Part shown: piece after piece, positions 45,092 to 57,660 of the stretch | Numbering within the stretch: the stretch's first letter is position 1 | Layout of the letters: each line of letters starts with the position of its first letter | NCBI GenBank assembly: GCA_014529385.2 | Contig: CM043963.1 | Coordinates: 95,184,412 to 95,248,411 of the forward strand | Length of the DNA: 64,000 nt | Reading direction: 5' to 3' | DNA from: Adiantum capillus-veneris | Lineage: Eukaryota > Streptophyta > Polypodiopsida > Polypodiales > Pteridaceae | Notes under the pieces: generated by a model | Told to the model about the DNA's origin: nothing | What the model saw: only the letters and a program-made list of their open reading frames with translations | Databases searched by the model: none | Program-made: the position numbers and the translations under genes

Positions 45092-46114
45092 GGTGCGTAA
45101 AAGAGCTTTTTTGTTTCACGTCACGCAGATGATAGGGACACTATTTTGGTCGTATCTCCTAAACTGCCATGAATCTAGTCGCACACTTAAAACCGATGAT
45201 TAAACACATCATTTAGAGTGTATTCTCTCTCATGTGTCATGTGCAAATTCCACACGAGTAAAGAGTTATGGTCAGAATACAGCTTGTTTCCCACTACACA
45301 GTCAGTATTTTGGACCCCAAGCTCCTTAGAGAACTACCATATAGATTCATCAGATAAAGAAACCCATTAATAAAAAGCAAAAACTTGATTAGACTTGTTG
45401 ATAAACGTGTACGGGATTACCCAAACATTTAGGGGTGCTAACTAGGGAGAGTACCATAAGGAGTCGTGAGTTTGATGACTCATGGTTCACATATGTTTTA
45501 TGAGTTATATAGGTGAGTTTATTTCAAGTGTTAGATGTCTGTAGCCTTATGTGTGGCTATATGTTAGTCAATCCAAACCGCATGGGCAATTATGGATAAA
45601 GTGGTTGTCTTTTTGTGTCATAGTTATTTGCATGAGTCTCCGATGGGTAAAGTGATGTGATAAGGTGTTATGCTATGTAATGAAAATGGCCCATGAACTT
45701 TGAGAATAACGGAATTAGGACAATTAAAGAGAGCATTTTTGTGAGACTACTTTGAGAACATAGAGGGTGAACTTAATTAGCGGTAGCAACACAACCACTA
45801 TACTTAATTAACTTGGCATGAACAATACTTTTGCAAGAGAAAGAGAGAATTAGAGAACTTGACAACAGTTGAGGACCAGATTTATGTGGAGCCGGTCCCC
45901 CCTCCAATAGGCTTTTGTATTATAGATTCTTCCATAAAGAGACACTTGGTATAATACAATCTTTGTGTTCCTTGTGAACTTGGTGATGCTATGAAAGATG
46001 GAAATCTTCATGCATCACAAGCATAACATAAAATTTATTAAAGCATTAACCATCCCTGGCCTCAGTTTACAAGGCCTCAAACACCTTCAAGGGTGGAGAG
46101 AGCTAGCGGAGAAT
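45092..46114 (+). mobile_element. Gypsy 3' LTR, part 2
   Basis: Continues the LTR broken at 36,485; the inverted copy at 27,900-29,280 matches much of it (for example the GTTTCACGTCA, TTTTGGTCGTATCTCCTAAAC and CATGGGCAATTATGGATAAAG segments). The right end is not resolved and a CACTA element starts at 46,115. Confidence 0.65.
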
Positions 46115-46324
46115 CACTACAAGAGGTAATTCACATTGGCGACGCTCCCAGTGCGACGCTCAAAAGTGAAAATCCATGGCGTCGCTATCAGTGTCGCTAT
46201 GGGTGTCGCTATTTTATTTGATACATAGCGACGCTGACTGGGGTAAAAAATAAACCAAGAGCGCCGAAAACTCAGATCTTAGATCTGAGTTTTTGGTGCT
46301 CAAGCAAAGAGGTAACCCGCACTC

Positions 46325-46427
46325 TCCCTCTCTCTCTTTCTTCCCCACACACACACACACATACACGAGGAGAGGAAAGAGAGCCAGGTATGCTCCTTCC
46401 TTCTCCTCTCTCTCATGTTCCCTTCCC

Positions 46428-46482
<55 letters not shown>

Positions 46483-46520
46483 ACATTGTGTGTGTGTGTA
46501 TGCATTATTTGTTTATGCAT

Positions 46521-46571
<51 letters not shown>

Positions 46572-46664
46572 TGCATAAACAAAGAATGCATAAACAAAAA
46601 ACACATACACACACACACACATGCATAAACAAAGAATGCATACACACACACACATTGAGAGAGG

Positions 46665-46701
<37 letters not shown>

Positions 46702-46770
46702 AAACAAAGAGAAAGAGAAAGAGGGAGAAAGACAGAGAGAATAAAAGACCAAAGAGAGAGAGAGGGGGGG
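46325..46770. repeat. Cluster of CT/CA/GT/GA microsatellites
   Basis: Successive CT-CA, GT, CT-CA, CA and GA arrays with embedded copies of ATGCATAAACAAA, ending in a G run near 46,770. All ORFs here translate dinucleotides only. Confidence 0.9.
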
Positions 46771-46819
46771 GGGGGAGAAGACGAAAGAGAGAGGTAAGGG
46801 GAGAAAACAAAGAGAGAGA

Positions 46820-47230
46820 GATTAGGTTAAGATTTAAATTAGATTACATTTAGATTTATGTTTATGTTGAGTTTAAGATTAGGTTAGATTTAGATTTACG
46901 TCAGATTAAGATTAGGTTAGATTTAAAATTTGGATAGTATTAAAGATTAGCTAGCTATGCTAGATTTAAGTTAGATTACATTTAGGTTTAGGATTTTAGA
47001 TTTAGGTATATGTTGAGTTTAATATTAGGCTAGATTTAGATTTAAAATTAAGAAAAGATTAAAGATTAACTAGATTAAATTTAGATTTAAGTTAGATTAC
47101 ATTTAGGTTTAGGTTAGATTAAGATTAGATTAGATTTAGGTTTATTTTGAGTTTACGATTAGATTAGATCTAGATTTATGTTTTGATTTAAGGTTAGATT
47201 AGATTTAGGTTAGATTTTAGTGCATGTCCA
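46820..47230. repeat. Degenerate minisatellite of TTAGATTTA-type units
   Basis: Irregular repeats built from TTAGATTTA, TTAGGTTAGATT and AAGATTAG fill about 400 bp of the CACTA 5' region. 47,231-47,887 holds no clear gene. Confidence 0.75.
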
Positions 47231-47808
47231 TGAAGGCACGCTTTGCCCGAAGAGCAAACACTAGTTACACAACAATATGTATATTCCCATCAAAATCTGA
47301 CACCTATTAACTCACACACTAACCATATTCAATTAGCTGCAAATCACCACATGTTCAATTGGGTTAGATTTAAGATTAGATTTTGGATTGAGTTTTTATG
47401 TAAGAGTCTACCTTTGAGATTACGGTAAAAAAATTAGAGTTAGACGAACAATGATCCCTCTCTTCTTCTCTACGGATGCGACATTAAGTTGGAAAGCTTT
47501 CAACGGCATGATACTCAAATTGGAGGCAAACATGCAATGTGCTAAGTAATCCCTCAAACAAAGATCTACTGTGAAGAGATGTTAAGATGCTGTGAATTGC
47601 TACAGCTAGAGAAGCGGCAAAGGGGTTTTTTCCACTACATGCACTATCGTGTAGATATGGGTGTGTAGATTTCTGGTACCCACAAATATAGGCATTGAAC
47701 AATAAAGACGAGATTATAACCCGGTGGTTCTGATCTGCGTGCACCTCTAGACCGAGGTGTGTGGGGATTGGATATGACTAGAGAATGTGAGGTAGTTTAC
47801 AGTGTGAA

Positions 47809-47844
<36 letters not shown>

Positions 47845-47887
47845 ATGGAGGATGCCAATAGAAGATTAAATTTATGTCCATGTCATT

Positions 47888-50725
47888 ATGAGTAGTGACG
47901 AGGATGTGGGTCCGTCCAACCAAAACACTTATCTCTCAACAAGGATCTTATGTCCTTGTAATCAATGCAAGCATGCTGTGCGACAGACAAGACGAGTTTT
48001 TTTGCAGCACGTTCGCGAATTATAACTCGTCGTACTCTGATGCTGGCTAACAGGCAGCAATCTTGCAACCCAATAGACGTGTTCACAGGCACTTTGGTCA
48101 GGCAGCATATGTGAGGCCACAAGATGTAGCCTCTGACAGCTCGGAGGATGATCATGCAGACCACATTCCCAACGAGAATCAATGAAATGATTGAGATGAT
48201 CATGGATTCAAAAAGGCTTATCTATGATGATATGAAAAGTGAAGCCGATACACCATTGTATGATGGAGCATGTATGTCTAGATTGAAGGCGCTGCTGGTT
48301 CTTCTCAACATGCAGGCAAAGTTTGGATGGAGTGACACTAGAATCACAACGCTTTTCAGGTGATCTATTACAATGTGTTTACTTTAATAAAAAACTCTAA
48401 ATGTATAATGATCTGATAGATTACTTACACAAGTGTACCGCATTTTTTTCGTTGTGTAGATTGCTCAAAGAGCACATACTGTCAGATGATAATGTGATGT
48501 CAGATTCTAGAGAGGAAGCAAGAAAGATCTTGCAAACTTGGGGATGGATTACAATTTGATTCACACTTGTCCTAACGACTACATTCTTTTCAGAGGGGAA
48601 TACATAGAAATGGAGAAGTGTCCAAAATGTGATTCCGAGAGATATTGAGTAGATCTCCACAGAACAAAAATTCCACAAAAGGTTTTGCGACATTTTCCTC
48701 TGCTTCCTCGCATCAAGCATTTCTTTGAATATAACTCCATGGCCACCCTAGCATCATGGCATGAGGAGAATAAATCTTTGAATGGTGTACTACGGATTCC
48801 TACAGTTTGCGCAGCCTGGAAACATATAGCGAAACATGGCCGGATTTTTCTAGGGAAGCTCTAAATTTGCGCCTAGGTCTGGCTATGGATGGCGTAAATC
48901 CATTTGGTCAAAGATCAACATCTTACAGTGTATGGCCCGTTATCATCACCAACTACAACATTCCCCCGTGGTTGACTACCAAGAAGGGACACTTGTGGCT
49001 AAGCTTGATTGTGCTGGGGCGGTATAAAGTAAAGAATATGGATGTGTATCTTTGTCCACTATTGGAAGAACTACAACAACTATAGCTTGGCATAGAAGTG
49101 GTGGATATGAGCCAACACACAAGTTGATGGAATTCTTTGATCAGATGCATGCTAATGTGGAACATGCATGACTATCCCGAACTAACATAATGCTCAGGTG
49201 ATTTACACTCAAACTCAAACACTGTAAATCTTGGTTTTTCTCAAGCTTATCTATTGTCATGTGTATACATGTAGGACTTCAAACAAGCGAATATAGAGTA
49301 TGTGTCACATGTGGACCTAGACTGAATGTATGTTGGGCGCCCTCATTGAAGAAGCAAATCTAGGAAGGTCATCAAGCGTATCTTCGAGAGAATCATATGT
49401 TACACGATGGATTTTTGGGAGGAGAGCCACCGAGGATGTCTGCACAAGCATGCTTAGAGCAGAAGGAGATGTGTGAGGACGGTTTGCCCCCAGGGATGAA
49501 GAGACTCTCTCTATGGTACCAGTTACCATATTGGCCCTGACTCATGATCAATCACTTTCTCAATCCAATGCACATATTCAAGAATGTGGGTAATCTGCTA
49601 TGGGACCATCTGACCGATAAGAGAGATACTTTGGGAGCCAGGGTTGACCTTAGAAATGTGGATCGTATGAAGAAATATTGGCCGCAGATAGCATCCAATG
49701 GATTGATAAAACTCCCTAAAGTGTCATGGATTTTCACAGGATTCCAAGAACGCAAAGTAAAAGAGACCATTTGATCTATGCGGACCCCCACTGGCGTAAT
49801 GCACTTGCTCCGAACGTGTTTCACTAAAGAAGGAAAGCTTACCGGTTTGAAGTCACACGACTGGCATAAAATGTGTCAGGTATGTTTGAAGTGGAATATA
49901 TCATAGTGGGAATTGTGTAATAAATTTGTGTGTGGACTTTAATATCATTGCTAGACGTGTTTTGCAGTTTATTTTACCGGTGGCCATTGAGGGATGTTTG
50001 TGTCCTGACGACCGTAACACAATCTACAAACTTGTGAAGTTGGTGCAATGGATATCAGAAAAGGAGATCAATGTAGACTCCATACCATTTGCCAAACTAA
50101 ATGCTGCGAAGGTTATGTGCATGTTTGAGAAACACTTTTCTACTGCCATGCTAGCCATTGAGGTGTATCTTCTTGTTCACATAGTTGATGAGGTGGAAAT
50201 AGCTGGCACACTACATTCCAGATGGATGTTCTTTTTAGAAAGTTTCATGAAAACACTTAAGGGATATGTGCGTCAGAAGGCACATCTGGAGGGTAGCATG
50301 GTAGAAGGTTGCCTAGTATCAGAGTCCCTAGTTTACATTGGAGAGTGGCTAGACGAATTTAATAAAGCCCGGGACATGCTATGGAGAACCATAGATGATG
50401 AGTGCATGTCTGGGATTGTCATGTGCAATCTCGGTGTTGAGAAGAAGATGACGGAAGATCTAGAGGCTAAAATCAATTGATTTTGCATGCTTTACAATCC
50501 AGTCATGCAAAAGTGGATTTCACAATATGAGGATGCAAAGCAAGAGCAACAAAGGGCACAGATTGAGTGGAGATGGGGAAGACAACCATGGATGCATTAT
50601 CCAACGGATCTGGAGAGCCTACCAACATTCATGAGCTTGATATGGTTGCACAACCAATTGAAAAGCGCACAACAGTGCGGTGAAGAAGTGATTGAGAAGG
50701 AATGGGAGTATTCTGAAGGTTGCGT
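47888..50725 (+). pseudogene. CACTA transposase, TNP2-like, 5' part
   Basis: The start ATG at 47,888 leads into a transposase-associated zinc-like motif (LCPCNQCKHAVRQTRR). The middle carries the TNP2 core (YDGACMSRLKALLVLLNMQA; 48,850-49,080 LRLGLAMDGVNPFG, YSVWPVIITNYNIPPW, LPLLEELQQL-like) and the 3' part the DUF4218-type domain (49,860-50,330: LKSHDWHKMCQ, ILPVAIEGCL, RWMFFLESFMKTLKGYV). Introns with GT-AG ends fit at 48,360-48,459, 49,198-49,274 and 49,880-49,967. Frame changes and stops occur near 48,010-48,180, 48,640, 49,085 and 49,540. The transposase would bind and cut the element ends. The gene breaks at 50,725 and resumes at 61,323. Confidence 0.88.
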
Positions 50726-51393
50726 TGTCGGGGGATATGTGTTCGCTACATGAGCCGGGCAGGTGAGCGGGCCTCTAGTTGTGGGAAGGTGTGAAAGAGA
50801 GAGAACAAGATACACTGATGCAACTGACTCTCGCAATCACCACGATCATCAATTAATACATTTGAGGACAACTTAACCTTTAGCCAAGGTGGGATGTTAA
50901 CAGCATCGTCACTTGGATCATCTCCTAAGTATGAGTTTAAGCTCCCGCTTTATAGAATTAAGCGAGTCGTTAACGACATCAGGCTTAACAGAATGATTAA
51001 TCAAACATTAGCTGATGAAGGTGATGGGAATTTCATCCTTTTGCTTAATCTGCCTCAAGTTCCCTTAGATTCAGCAAGCTTCAATTATGTTCGATGCCTC
51101 AGTTTTCATGCTTCAATTACTATCAACTATTCTGTAGCTTTCTGCTCCTTATGCTTTGCACTGGCTTAATTGCCACTCACAGGCTTTAATTTCCTCCTGG
51201 TCTCAATTGCTCCGATTTCCTTAACCCTTGCTGGGCCTGCCTTGTGCTTTCCTTCTGTTTCTTTAATTAGGTCGATTCCTTTGCTTATGCTGAGAAAGAG
51301 CCCCTTGATTTTTCATCTCAGCACGAGAGCGAGATAACCTGTATCCTGTTTCAATATTCCCTTGCCGGCTTGCTAGCCGAGGTCGAGGTCGAG

Positions 51394-51515
<122 letters not shown>

Positions 51516-52101
51516 CTTTGCCTTATGCTAGCTCCTTGCACGCTTTCCTTTTAATCCCTTTGCCAAGAGAGATCTTTGCCTCCTTTACCTTGCGGAGCAT
51601 GAGAGCGAGAGATAGGGAGCTTTGCTCCTTGATCCGACCCCTCCCCGCCTTCCTCTTCTTTGCCCTTCGACTCCCTTCAAATCTCGCGTTTTCTCCTTTT
51701 GTTTCCGTCTTCAGCAACCCGTTAGCTCTCCTTGGTTCCTCTTCTTTCCCTCGTTTTCTTGCAATGCCCCTCATGCAAAAGGCGTTTTTTTAATTATTAT
51801 TATTAGCGGGCCCCCTCCCTTAGCAACGACAGTGCCGTCGTTGCTAGGGAGGCATAAAAACCCTCTCGTGCTGACATGGCAATCTGGCCGTCGAAGTGCA
51901 TCGTTCGGCATGCGAGCAGTACCAAAAAGGATCGTCTTGACTTGTCGTCGCTTCTCGCTTCTGCTCGGAAGTGATTCTAGCGCTGTGGAGCCCGCTGGGA
52001 GTGTTTTTCTCCCCTACGAAACTCGTTCTCGCTATTGCTTTGCCATGCTTCTCTCTTTTTCTTTGCGAATAAAAACCTTTACTTTGTTTTGGGTGGTCAC
52101 C

Positions 52102-52477
52102 CTCAACACTAAAAGGCACGAGAGGAAAGAGATGGGATCCGTGGTGGGGGTCCAAAGGGGGAATCTCGAGAGGAATGGATGGCGGAGAAAAATGGGCGCC
52201 GATCGTAGGCATAGGGACTCGAACCCGGGCCACCAGCGTGAGAGCCCAATGCACTAACCGCTACGCCCGCGACGGCCATGTGAACATGTGGGCAAACCAT
52301 AAAATCATAAATAAACTTGGACAGGCTCCCCGCCTATCCAGGTTTACTATATTGTGTCCTAGTTTACCCCCAAAATCAAGGGCTACGCGCGCGCCTTGAT
52401 CCCCCCTGTCCTAGTTTTGCTGTTGTAGATCCCAGCGTTGGAGCTTCATTAAACCTCCCGTGCCCTTTAGTGATGAG
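52102..52477. mobile_element. TIR insert, 376 bp, with an 11-bp duplication
   Basis: Present in this LTR and absent from the matching place near 60,275 in the other. Its ends are inverted (CTCAACACTAAAAGGCAC and GTGCCCTTTAGTGATGAG), and GGGTGGTCACC / GGGTGGCCACC flank it at 52,091-52,101 and 52,478-52,488. Size, ends and duplication length fit a Mutator-like MITE. It contains a tRNA-like sequence. Confidence 0.75.
52207..52268 (-). ncRNA. tRNA-like sequence (tRNA-Glu CTC-like), probably not a working tRNA
   Basis: The minus strand has a perfect pol III B box (GGTTCGAGTCC at 52,215-52,225), an A-box-like TAGCGGTTAGTG, a 7-bp acceptor pairing (GGGCGTA with TATGCCT) and an anticodon-loop-like CTCTCAC. 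It is about 10 nt short and the anticodon and T stems pair poorly. It looks tRNA-derived, like a SINE head, but lies inside a TIR insert. Confidence 0.5.
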
Positions 52478-52568
52478 GGGTGGCCACCCCATGGGGGGGC
52501 ATTTGGTTTTAGTGGGCGAGTGGCCACTGGCTTGATTGCCTTTTGGTGGCCGTTGATATTGTTTATTA

Positions 52569-52925
52569 GGGCGGTTATGGCCCTTGTAAGGGCACCACAT
52601 TTGACATACATGCCGTCCAAGGCCTCTATTAGATGATTTTTTGACTCTGAGATCATCAAGGGCTTTTTGTGCTTTTGTAACAGCACAATATTAGGCATAC
52701 TTATTCAATCTAGAAAAGCAATACCAAGCACAAGTCCTTTCTCCAGTAGTCCTTGACTATCTTTGTGAATTTTATTGTCGTCTCGAGCATCTCGTATCAT
52801 GCTACATGCCTTTAAATTGCAAGTATAGGTGATTGTTTTTGTCGGAAGGCATTTCCTTGGCACTCGATGAAAATAGACCATCTCCTTACCACAGCCGTGT
52901 TGGGCATTCCCCGCAATCATCGGAT
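52569..52925 (-). pseudogene. PPR gene fragment inside the 3' LTR
   Basis: The minus strand encodes IAGNAQHGCGKEM, then TYTCNLKACSMIRDA and IHKDSQGLLEKGLVLG, then DGMYVKCGALTRA: the usual order of PLS-type PPR motifs. It spans about two repeats in the same sense as the element's transcript. The other LTR has the same fragment, so the capture predates this insertion. Confidence 0.8.
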
Positions 52926-53480
52926 TTCAAAAGGCGTCATTTCGGACATGATACTTCTAAAGCACTTACTGCTCTCGCATTTCAACCTAGATGAAGCTCG
53001 AAAATTCCCAGATGGCACTCTGATCGAGCGGACGGGACTGGTATGGAGCCGGGCCCCAGTGAATCTTTAACGACTAATATCTTGGTAACTGGAACTCCGA
53101 TCACTGATCTGAAAAGACTTTCTATCACCTCAGCTGCAGTTGCCCAATCCGATATGGATCTGCAATCGAGTTAAACTTCAAACTGCCATAACTTTTCACT
53201 GTAGCTCCAATCGACAAGTCGTATAGACAGGCCGGTAGAGCACTTCAAGCACTACATTTCTAGATCATAATATTCCATCTATTCTCACTTCAAGCATAGC
53301 CCTTTTTAGCACCATTAAGGCATCAGTTGGCCCTTTAAAGCCGCATCTGGCATACATTAATCATTAAGCTTGGCATGTTAACAAGCCCTGATCACTGCTC
53401 AATAATCATGTAAGATTCAAATAAGCTTGATGTGCATCTTCTTTGAATATTTCTTAGCATGGGAGCAGAGATGCACGACA

Positions 53481-53492
53481 TCCACCCCCTCT
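53481..53492 (-). other. Polypurine tract of the pol-less element
   Basis: The minus strand reads AGAGGGGGTGGA directly before the LTR start TGTCGTGC. The same tract and edge occur at 16,555-16,574. Confidence 0.88.
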
Positions 53493-53781
53493 GAACCTGC
53501 ATAGCCTCCGGTCTGTGCCAATTGCACTTCAATCTACACCTGCTATAGGTACCTGTAGCTCTTTGCCATCATCAGACTCACATAACTGGTAAACATATGA
53601 AAAAAAAACTAACCCTTACACCCTATCATCAATGTTTAAGATTGATCTTTAGGTAGCTGTCCATCAAAATCTTTGAACCGTATCTGCTGTATCTTCAAAG
53701 CATTCAATTATGGAAACCTGTTTAGTGAACTTCGCCAGACTCAAGTGCTCCAGTTAATGATGCACAAGGCTCGATCATTAA

Positions 53782-55139
53782 CACTAGGTTGGTAACCTAA
53801 CAGGACATAAAAGTGTCCTTTCAGGGTTTTGAAAAAAACCTCCAAAACCATAGTAGATCCACTCATTTTGTAAAATCCTTTCATGAGGTTATAGTTCAAG
53901 GCCTACTACACATGGAAAAAATAAGAAACTTGTAAAATTTCTCATCTTTTGGTCACACCAAGCCTCCAAAGTTGATGGACCAGTACATTTTCATCAAAAT
54001 AGTCATTTCTTACGTTTTGTTGCATAAAAATAAGATTAGGGATTTTTGTAGGACTTGAGATAAATTCCCTAGTTAACTTCAATGGGTTGGTGATCAGAAC
54101 ATATGATTGCTTCTCACTCACTATTTTTTGTTTTGCCAAAAGAAATAGGTACAAAAAAGTTGAATTTTTACTTTTCTGCAAACCTATCATCAAAGTTTCT
54201 ATAGCCATGCTCAATACAAATAATATATGCATGTTTTCTTAGTTTTCTGTTGTCCTTTAGGTTCATAAGGAGCCATGGAGCATGTCAAAAGAATAATAAA
54301 TCTCTTACCAAGGGGAATCTTGGGGACAAAGATGAAGTGCTAAATACAGCAAACATGAAAAAACTGGGTTCAACATTATGAGTTGTAGAATCCCATAGAA
54401 ACTATTCAATATCTATCCAAATTTGATCCTTATGGCTAGATATGGTTACTACCTACAAAATGCATGTAGTTGTCACAAGAAACTAACAATATTGAAAAAG
54501 CTATACTTGATATACTAGAATGTTTCGTTTTCTTCTATAATTGAAAAAATCAACCATCGTTGTCTACTATGCAAAATAGGGTATTAGGTGCCCCAAAACT
54601 CAAGGAATATTAGCTTTATGTTACAATATGCGACATAGAAAATCAAAACTACATTTGCATATCATGAAAGCCACCAAAAAAATCATAGAAGAGCTAAAAT
54701 TGGCTAAAAAACAGTATTTGACAATTTTTGTAATTTGGTCATAACTTACAACTTTAACGTTTATTTCTCCCTAGAAGCATCACGACATGTTGAGGAATAC
54801 TAAAGATAGTTCTCTAGCATTATAGACCTCACAAACATGAACTCTAGAGTGGTATAGTTGCAAAAAGTTGAAAAAAAGACAAAAACAGGACCCGTTTTTT
54901 CACACAGTTTAGGTTGTGAAATGTTGTGCAAGGACAAGGTTAAAGATGGAATTGATATTCCAAAAAAATGTCGAGTTTTTTTCAACTCATGAGACAACTT
55001 TCTAGATAGATACCACCTCAAAATCCATTTTGAAACTCTTGACATAATTCAAGGAAAATGGTCACTTAACAGGACATAAAAGTGTCCCATGACATAAAAG
55101 TGTCCCAGGACATAAAAGTGTCCCATTACCAACCTAGTG
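53782..55139. mobile_element. TIR DNA transposon, TTAA-flanked, copy 2
   Basis: 1358 bp, ends CACTAGGTTGGTAACC and ACCAACCTAGTG, flanked by TTAA at 53,778-53,781 and 55,140-55,143. It lies in the interior of the pol-less element. A 96-codon minus-strand ORF (53,942-54,232) has a close counterpart in copy 1 at 2302-2592, but overall DNA similarity is so high that this does not show coding. Confidence 0.88.
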
Positions 55140-55458
55140 TTAAGATCGTTTTAGGGAACCTTGTCAAGCTTAAGTATGCCTTACTCTACCTGCACACGGA
55201 ATGGCAGTCAAGTCCGTTACCTCAAGTTCTGGTAGCAGAACCAACTCAAAAGATGTGAAGATACTTCATCAATTATCCAAAGAAGTCAACTGGAAGCCAG
55301 CCATGTAAGATTATTGAATCATAACCAAAACTCTTTTGACTCAACATAAATCTAGAAAAAAAAACTTTGTACCATGCAACCCGCTACAACAGATAACTGG
55401 TACTCTTCAAATCTGGAACTTGCACTTCAGTAGCCCCCGGGATCAAACGGGAAACTAA

Positions 55459-56945
55459 TCATCTGTCCCACTGTGAGCATTCCTTTAAAAATTTTGTACC
55501 ATCCTCGAAGAATTTCCAATCATTATAGCATAAACATAGATTAACCCACAAAACTTCATAAAAACCGCCTGGATCATATGGAATATAAGTCAATTGCCCA
55601 GGACCATGCATATATATGTCACCTCCTAGGTCAAAAGCTAGCTCAAAATCCCCTACATCATAGGGTAACATCAGATTCCATATAGCATCAGGTAGCACAC
55701 CAGATACTGCCATATCCCCTGTGCAATTGGCTCATCCAATTGTTGATCATCAATCAGAGGTAAAAGCATTGGCAGTGCACCTTCACTCTCACTAGTATTG
55801 AAATTCTGATCATGCATATCTAAATGCATCAAGTCTCTGGTAAACTCCTCTTCATTAGGCTCAAAAGATGCATCTGAAAACAATTCTCTATCTCGTAGAG
55901 GATCAAAATCAAGTAGTGCATCATCTAACAACTCCATAAGTTCATCATCTGCAAAATCTAAACAAACTGGCTTATTCATGAATTTGGATTGATTGATATC
56001 CTTAACATTTGTGTTTGAGAACCCTTCCAAAGCTTCGTCCAGTAAGCACATAAGGTCCAGGTCCACCACTTCATAAGGTTTCTCCATCTTTCGCATCTCA
56101 GGCTGCTGTAAACTAAGATTTCCACATGTGACATACATACTAAACGAATCTGCTGTAAATTTCTCTTCAAGTCTTGCACCCTCATCCAGATATCTTTGCA
56201 CTTCTGTAGCACAAAGTTTGGCATGCATATTGAAAATTTCATCTACTACCCTGTCTGTATCATCGGCACAATGAAACCAATCATATTCATCAAGAAGGGA
56301 TTGCACTTCACTATGCACCCCCTCTGAATCAGCATCATCAAGTTCATGAACATTCTGCCATAGTGTTAGCCATGTGTCACAAATTCTTGATATAGAAGAG
56401 GTTTGCTTCCCTTCTAAATCATCAACAAATTCAGGATCAGTATGCTAGATCGGTAGCTCTATGTCACAAAAGCGTGTCAAAGGAGTCTGCACCCCCTCTG
56501 AATCATCATAATCACGTTCAAGATCAGTTTTACAATTTGGTAGTTGTGCTTCACAAAAACTTGTCAATGAAGGAGTCTGCACCCCCTCTGAATCAAGCAC
56601 ATACTCTTACTTAGCCAAGTCCTCAAAATCTGGTACATCCAAATTTGGTAAATGTGGTATACCAAAATCCATGGTCTTGCTGCTCTCAACAATAGCCCTA
56701 CTTTGACCTATGACATATGTATCATTAATCAAATTTTTGGCAAAACATGTACTAGTATCTTCAATCACCTCTATGGTAGAATCTGTACTAGAGAAATTTT
56801 TCTGTAATTTTGGTTCAGTAGCAAAAGTATCAGCTATAACTGAATATTCTTGCATGTCTACCTAAATATGCCTGCACTCATTCACCTCCACAATATCTTC
56901 CTGAGCTTTAGCCAATTCATTGATCCCATGATTTATTTTCTTCCT
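55459..56945 (-). pseudogene. Large acidic protein gene of the pol-less element, function unknown
   Basis: One frame stays open from about 56,945 to 55,671 except for three stops (about 56,862, 56,607 and 56,454). A shift near 55,715 then leads into the ORF ending at 55,459. Intact it would be roughly 490 residues, very rich in Asp and Glu (DDELMELLDDALLDFDPL and similar). It contains repeated units each starting DSEGVQT, and a C-terminal part with two related strings, PYDVGDFELAFD and PYDPGGFYEVLW. No zinc knuckle, protease or polymerase motif is visible. It could be a divergent Gag, an accessory protein or captured host sequence. Confidence 0.6.
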
Positions 56946-57199
56946 ATACTACAGGTATATGTTCTTTGCAAAATTCACCCTGTGTGGTTTGAGGCTGTAA
57001 AGATTCACCCTCAAAGACATACTTCGTGCAAGGCATCTGCAAACCCCAACTTTTCATACACAGCTTTGACTATGTCTTCATCATTAGCATGTAAGAAGGT
57101 AGCATCCTGCACAATAAACTCATCAATCACATCTTCTAACTTTGATCGTACTTGTCCTCGGATATCTGCTTTTCCGGTAGACTTGAACTTTTTTCTTCA

Positions 57200-57600
57200 T
57201 TGCTTTCATGCTGCTCATAACTTACTTGCACAAAATCTTCTTTCAAATACTCCCAGTTGCCATTGCAGGCTCTGGTAACCTCTTGAATCTACTCCTTCAC
57301 ATCTGAACTCACTAACTGCTCAAAATATTTGATCATCAAATCTTCTCGTATCCCTCTTACCTTGGTCTCCAGCTCATAGAACTCTAGGTAGCCCTCTGGA
57401 TCGTATCCATCAAAGAGTCGTTTACTCATCATATACTACATCTAAAGCTGCATCCAAATCTTCATCGATTTGATTTTTCTTCTTTACGGTCTCCATTTCA
57501 AGCAGAGATCCTTGAAACAATTGAAGCATCTTTGAAAAATCTAGAATTATTGATTTATCATCAAAACCATTTGTACTTAGCTCTGCAATCATCTTCATCA
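57200..57600 (-). pseudogene. Gag-like N-terminal fragment of the pol-less element
   Basis: Just inside the primer site, a short acidic ORF (from MMKMIAELSTNGFDD near 57,595) ends in TAA near 57,425. It overlaps MSKRLFDGYDPEGYLEFYEL, which resembles the start of a retrotransposon Gag (FDGxDPxG...). That frame stops near 57,290 and continues after it. From 56,950 to 57,200 the frames are mixed. Confidence 0.5.
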
Positions 57601-57644
57601 TCTGCTCTTAATTCTCCATCTTTACCTCCCACCCCGGCTCGTTT

Positions 57645-57660
57645 CACGTTGGGTTCACCA
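57645..57660 (-). other. Primer-binding site of the pol-less element
   Basis: The minus strand reads TGGTGAACCCAACGTG four bases after the LTR edge at 57,665. TGG would pair with a tRNA CCA end; I cannot name the tRNA, but it is not initiator Met. Confidence 0.7.

Noticed and set aside
46293..46810. Several ORFs of 60-110 codons on both strands
   Set aside because: They translate CT, CA, GT and GA repeats only. The same applies to ORFs at 26,960-27,212, 31,567-31,808, 41,777-42,274, 51,263-51,541 and 62,496-62,784.
52207..52268. A working tRNA-Glu gene
   Set aside because: It is about ten bases short, the anticodon and T stems pair badly, no T-run terminator follows directly, and it lies inside a transposon insert.
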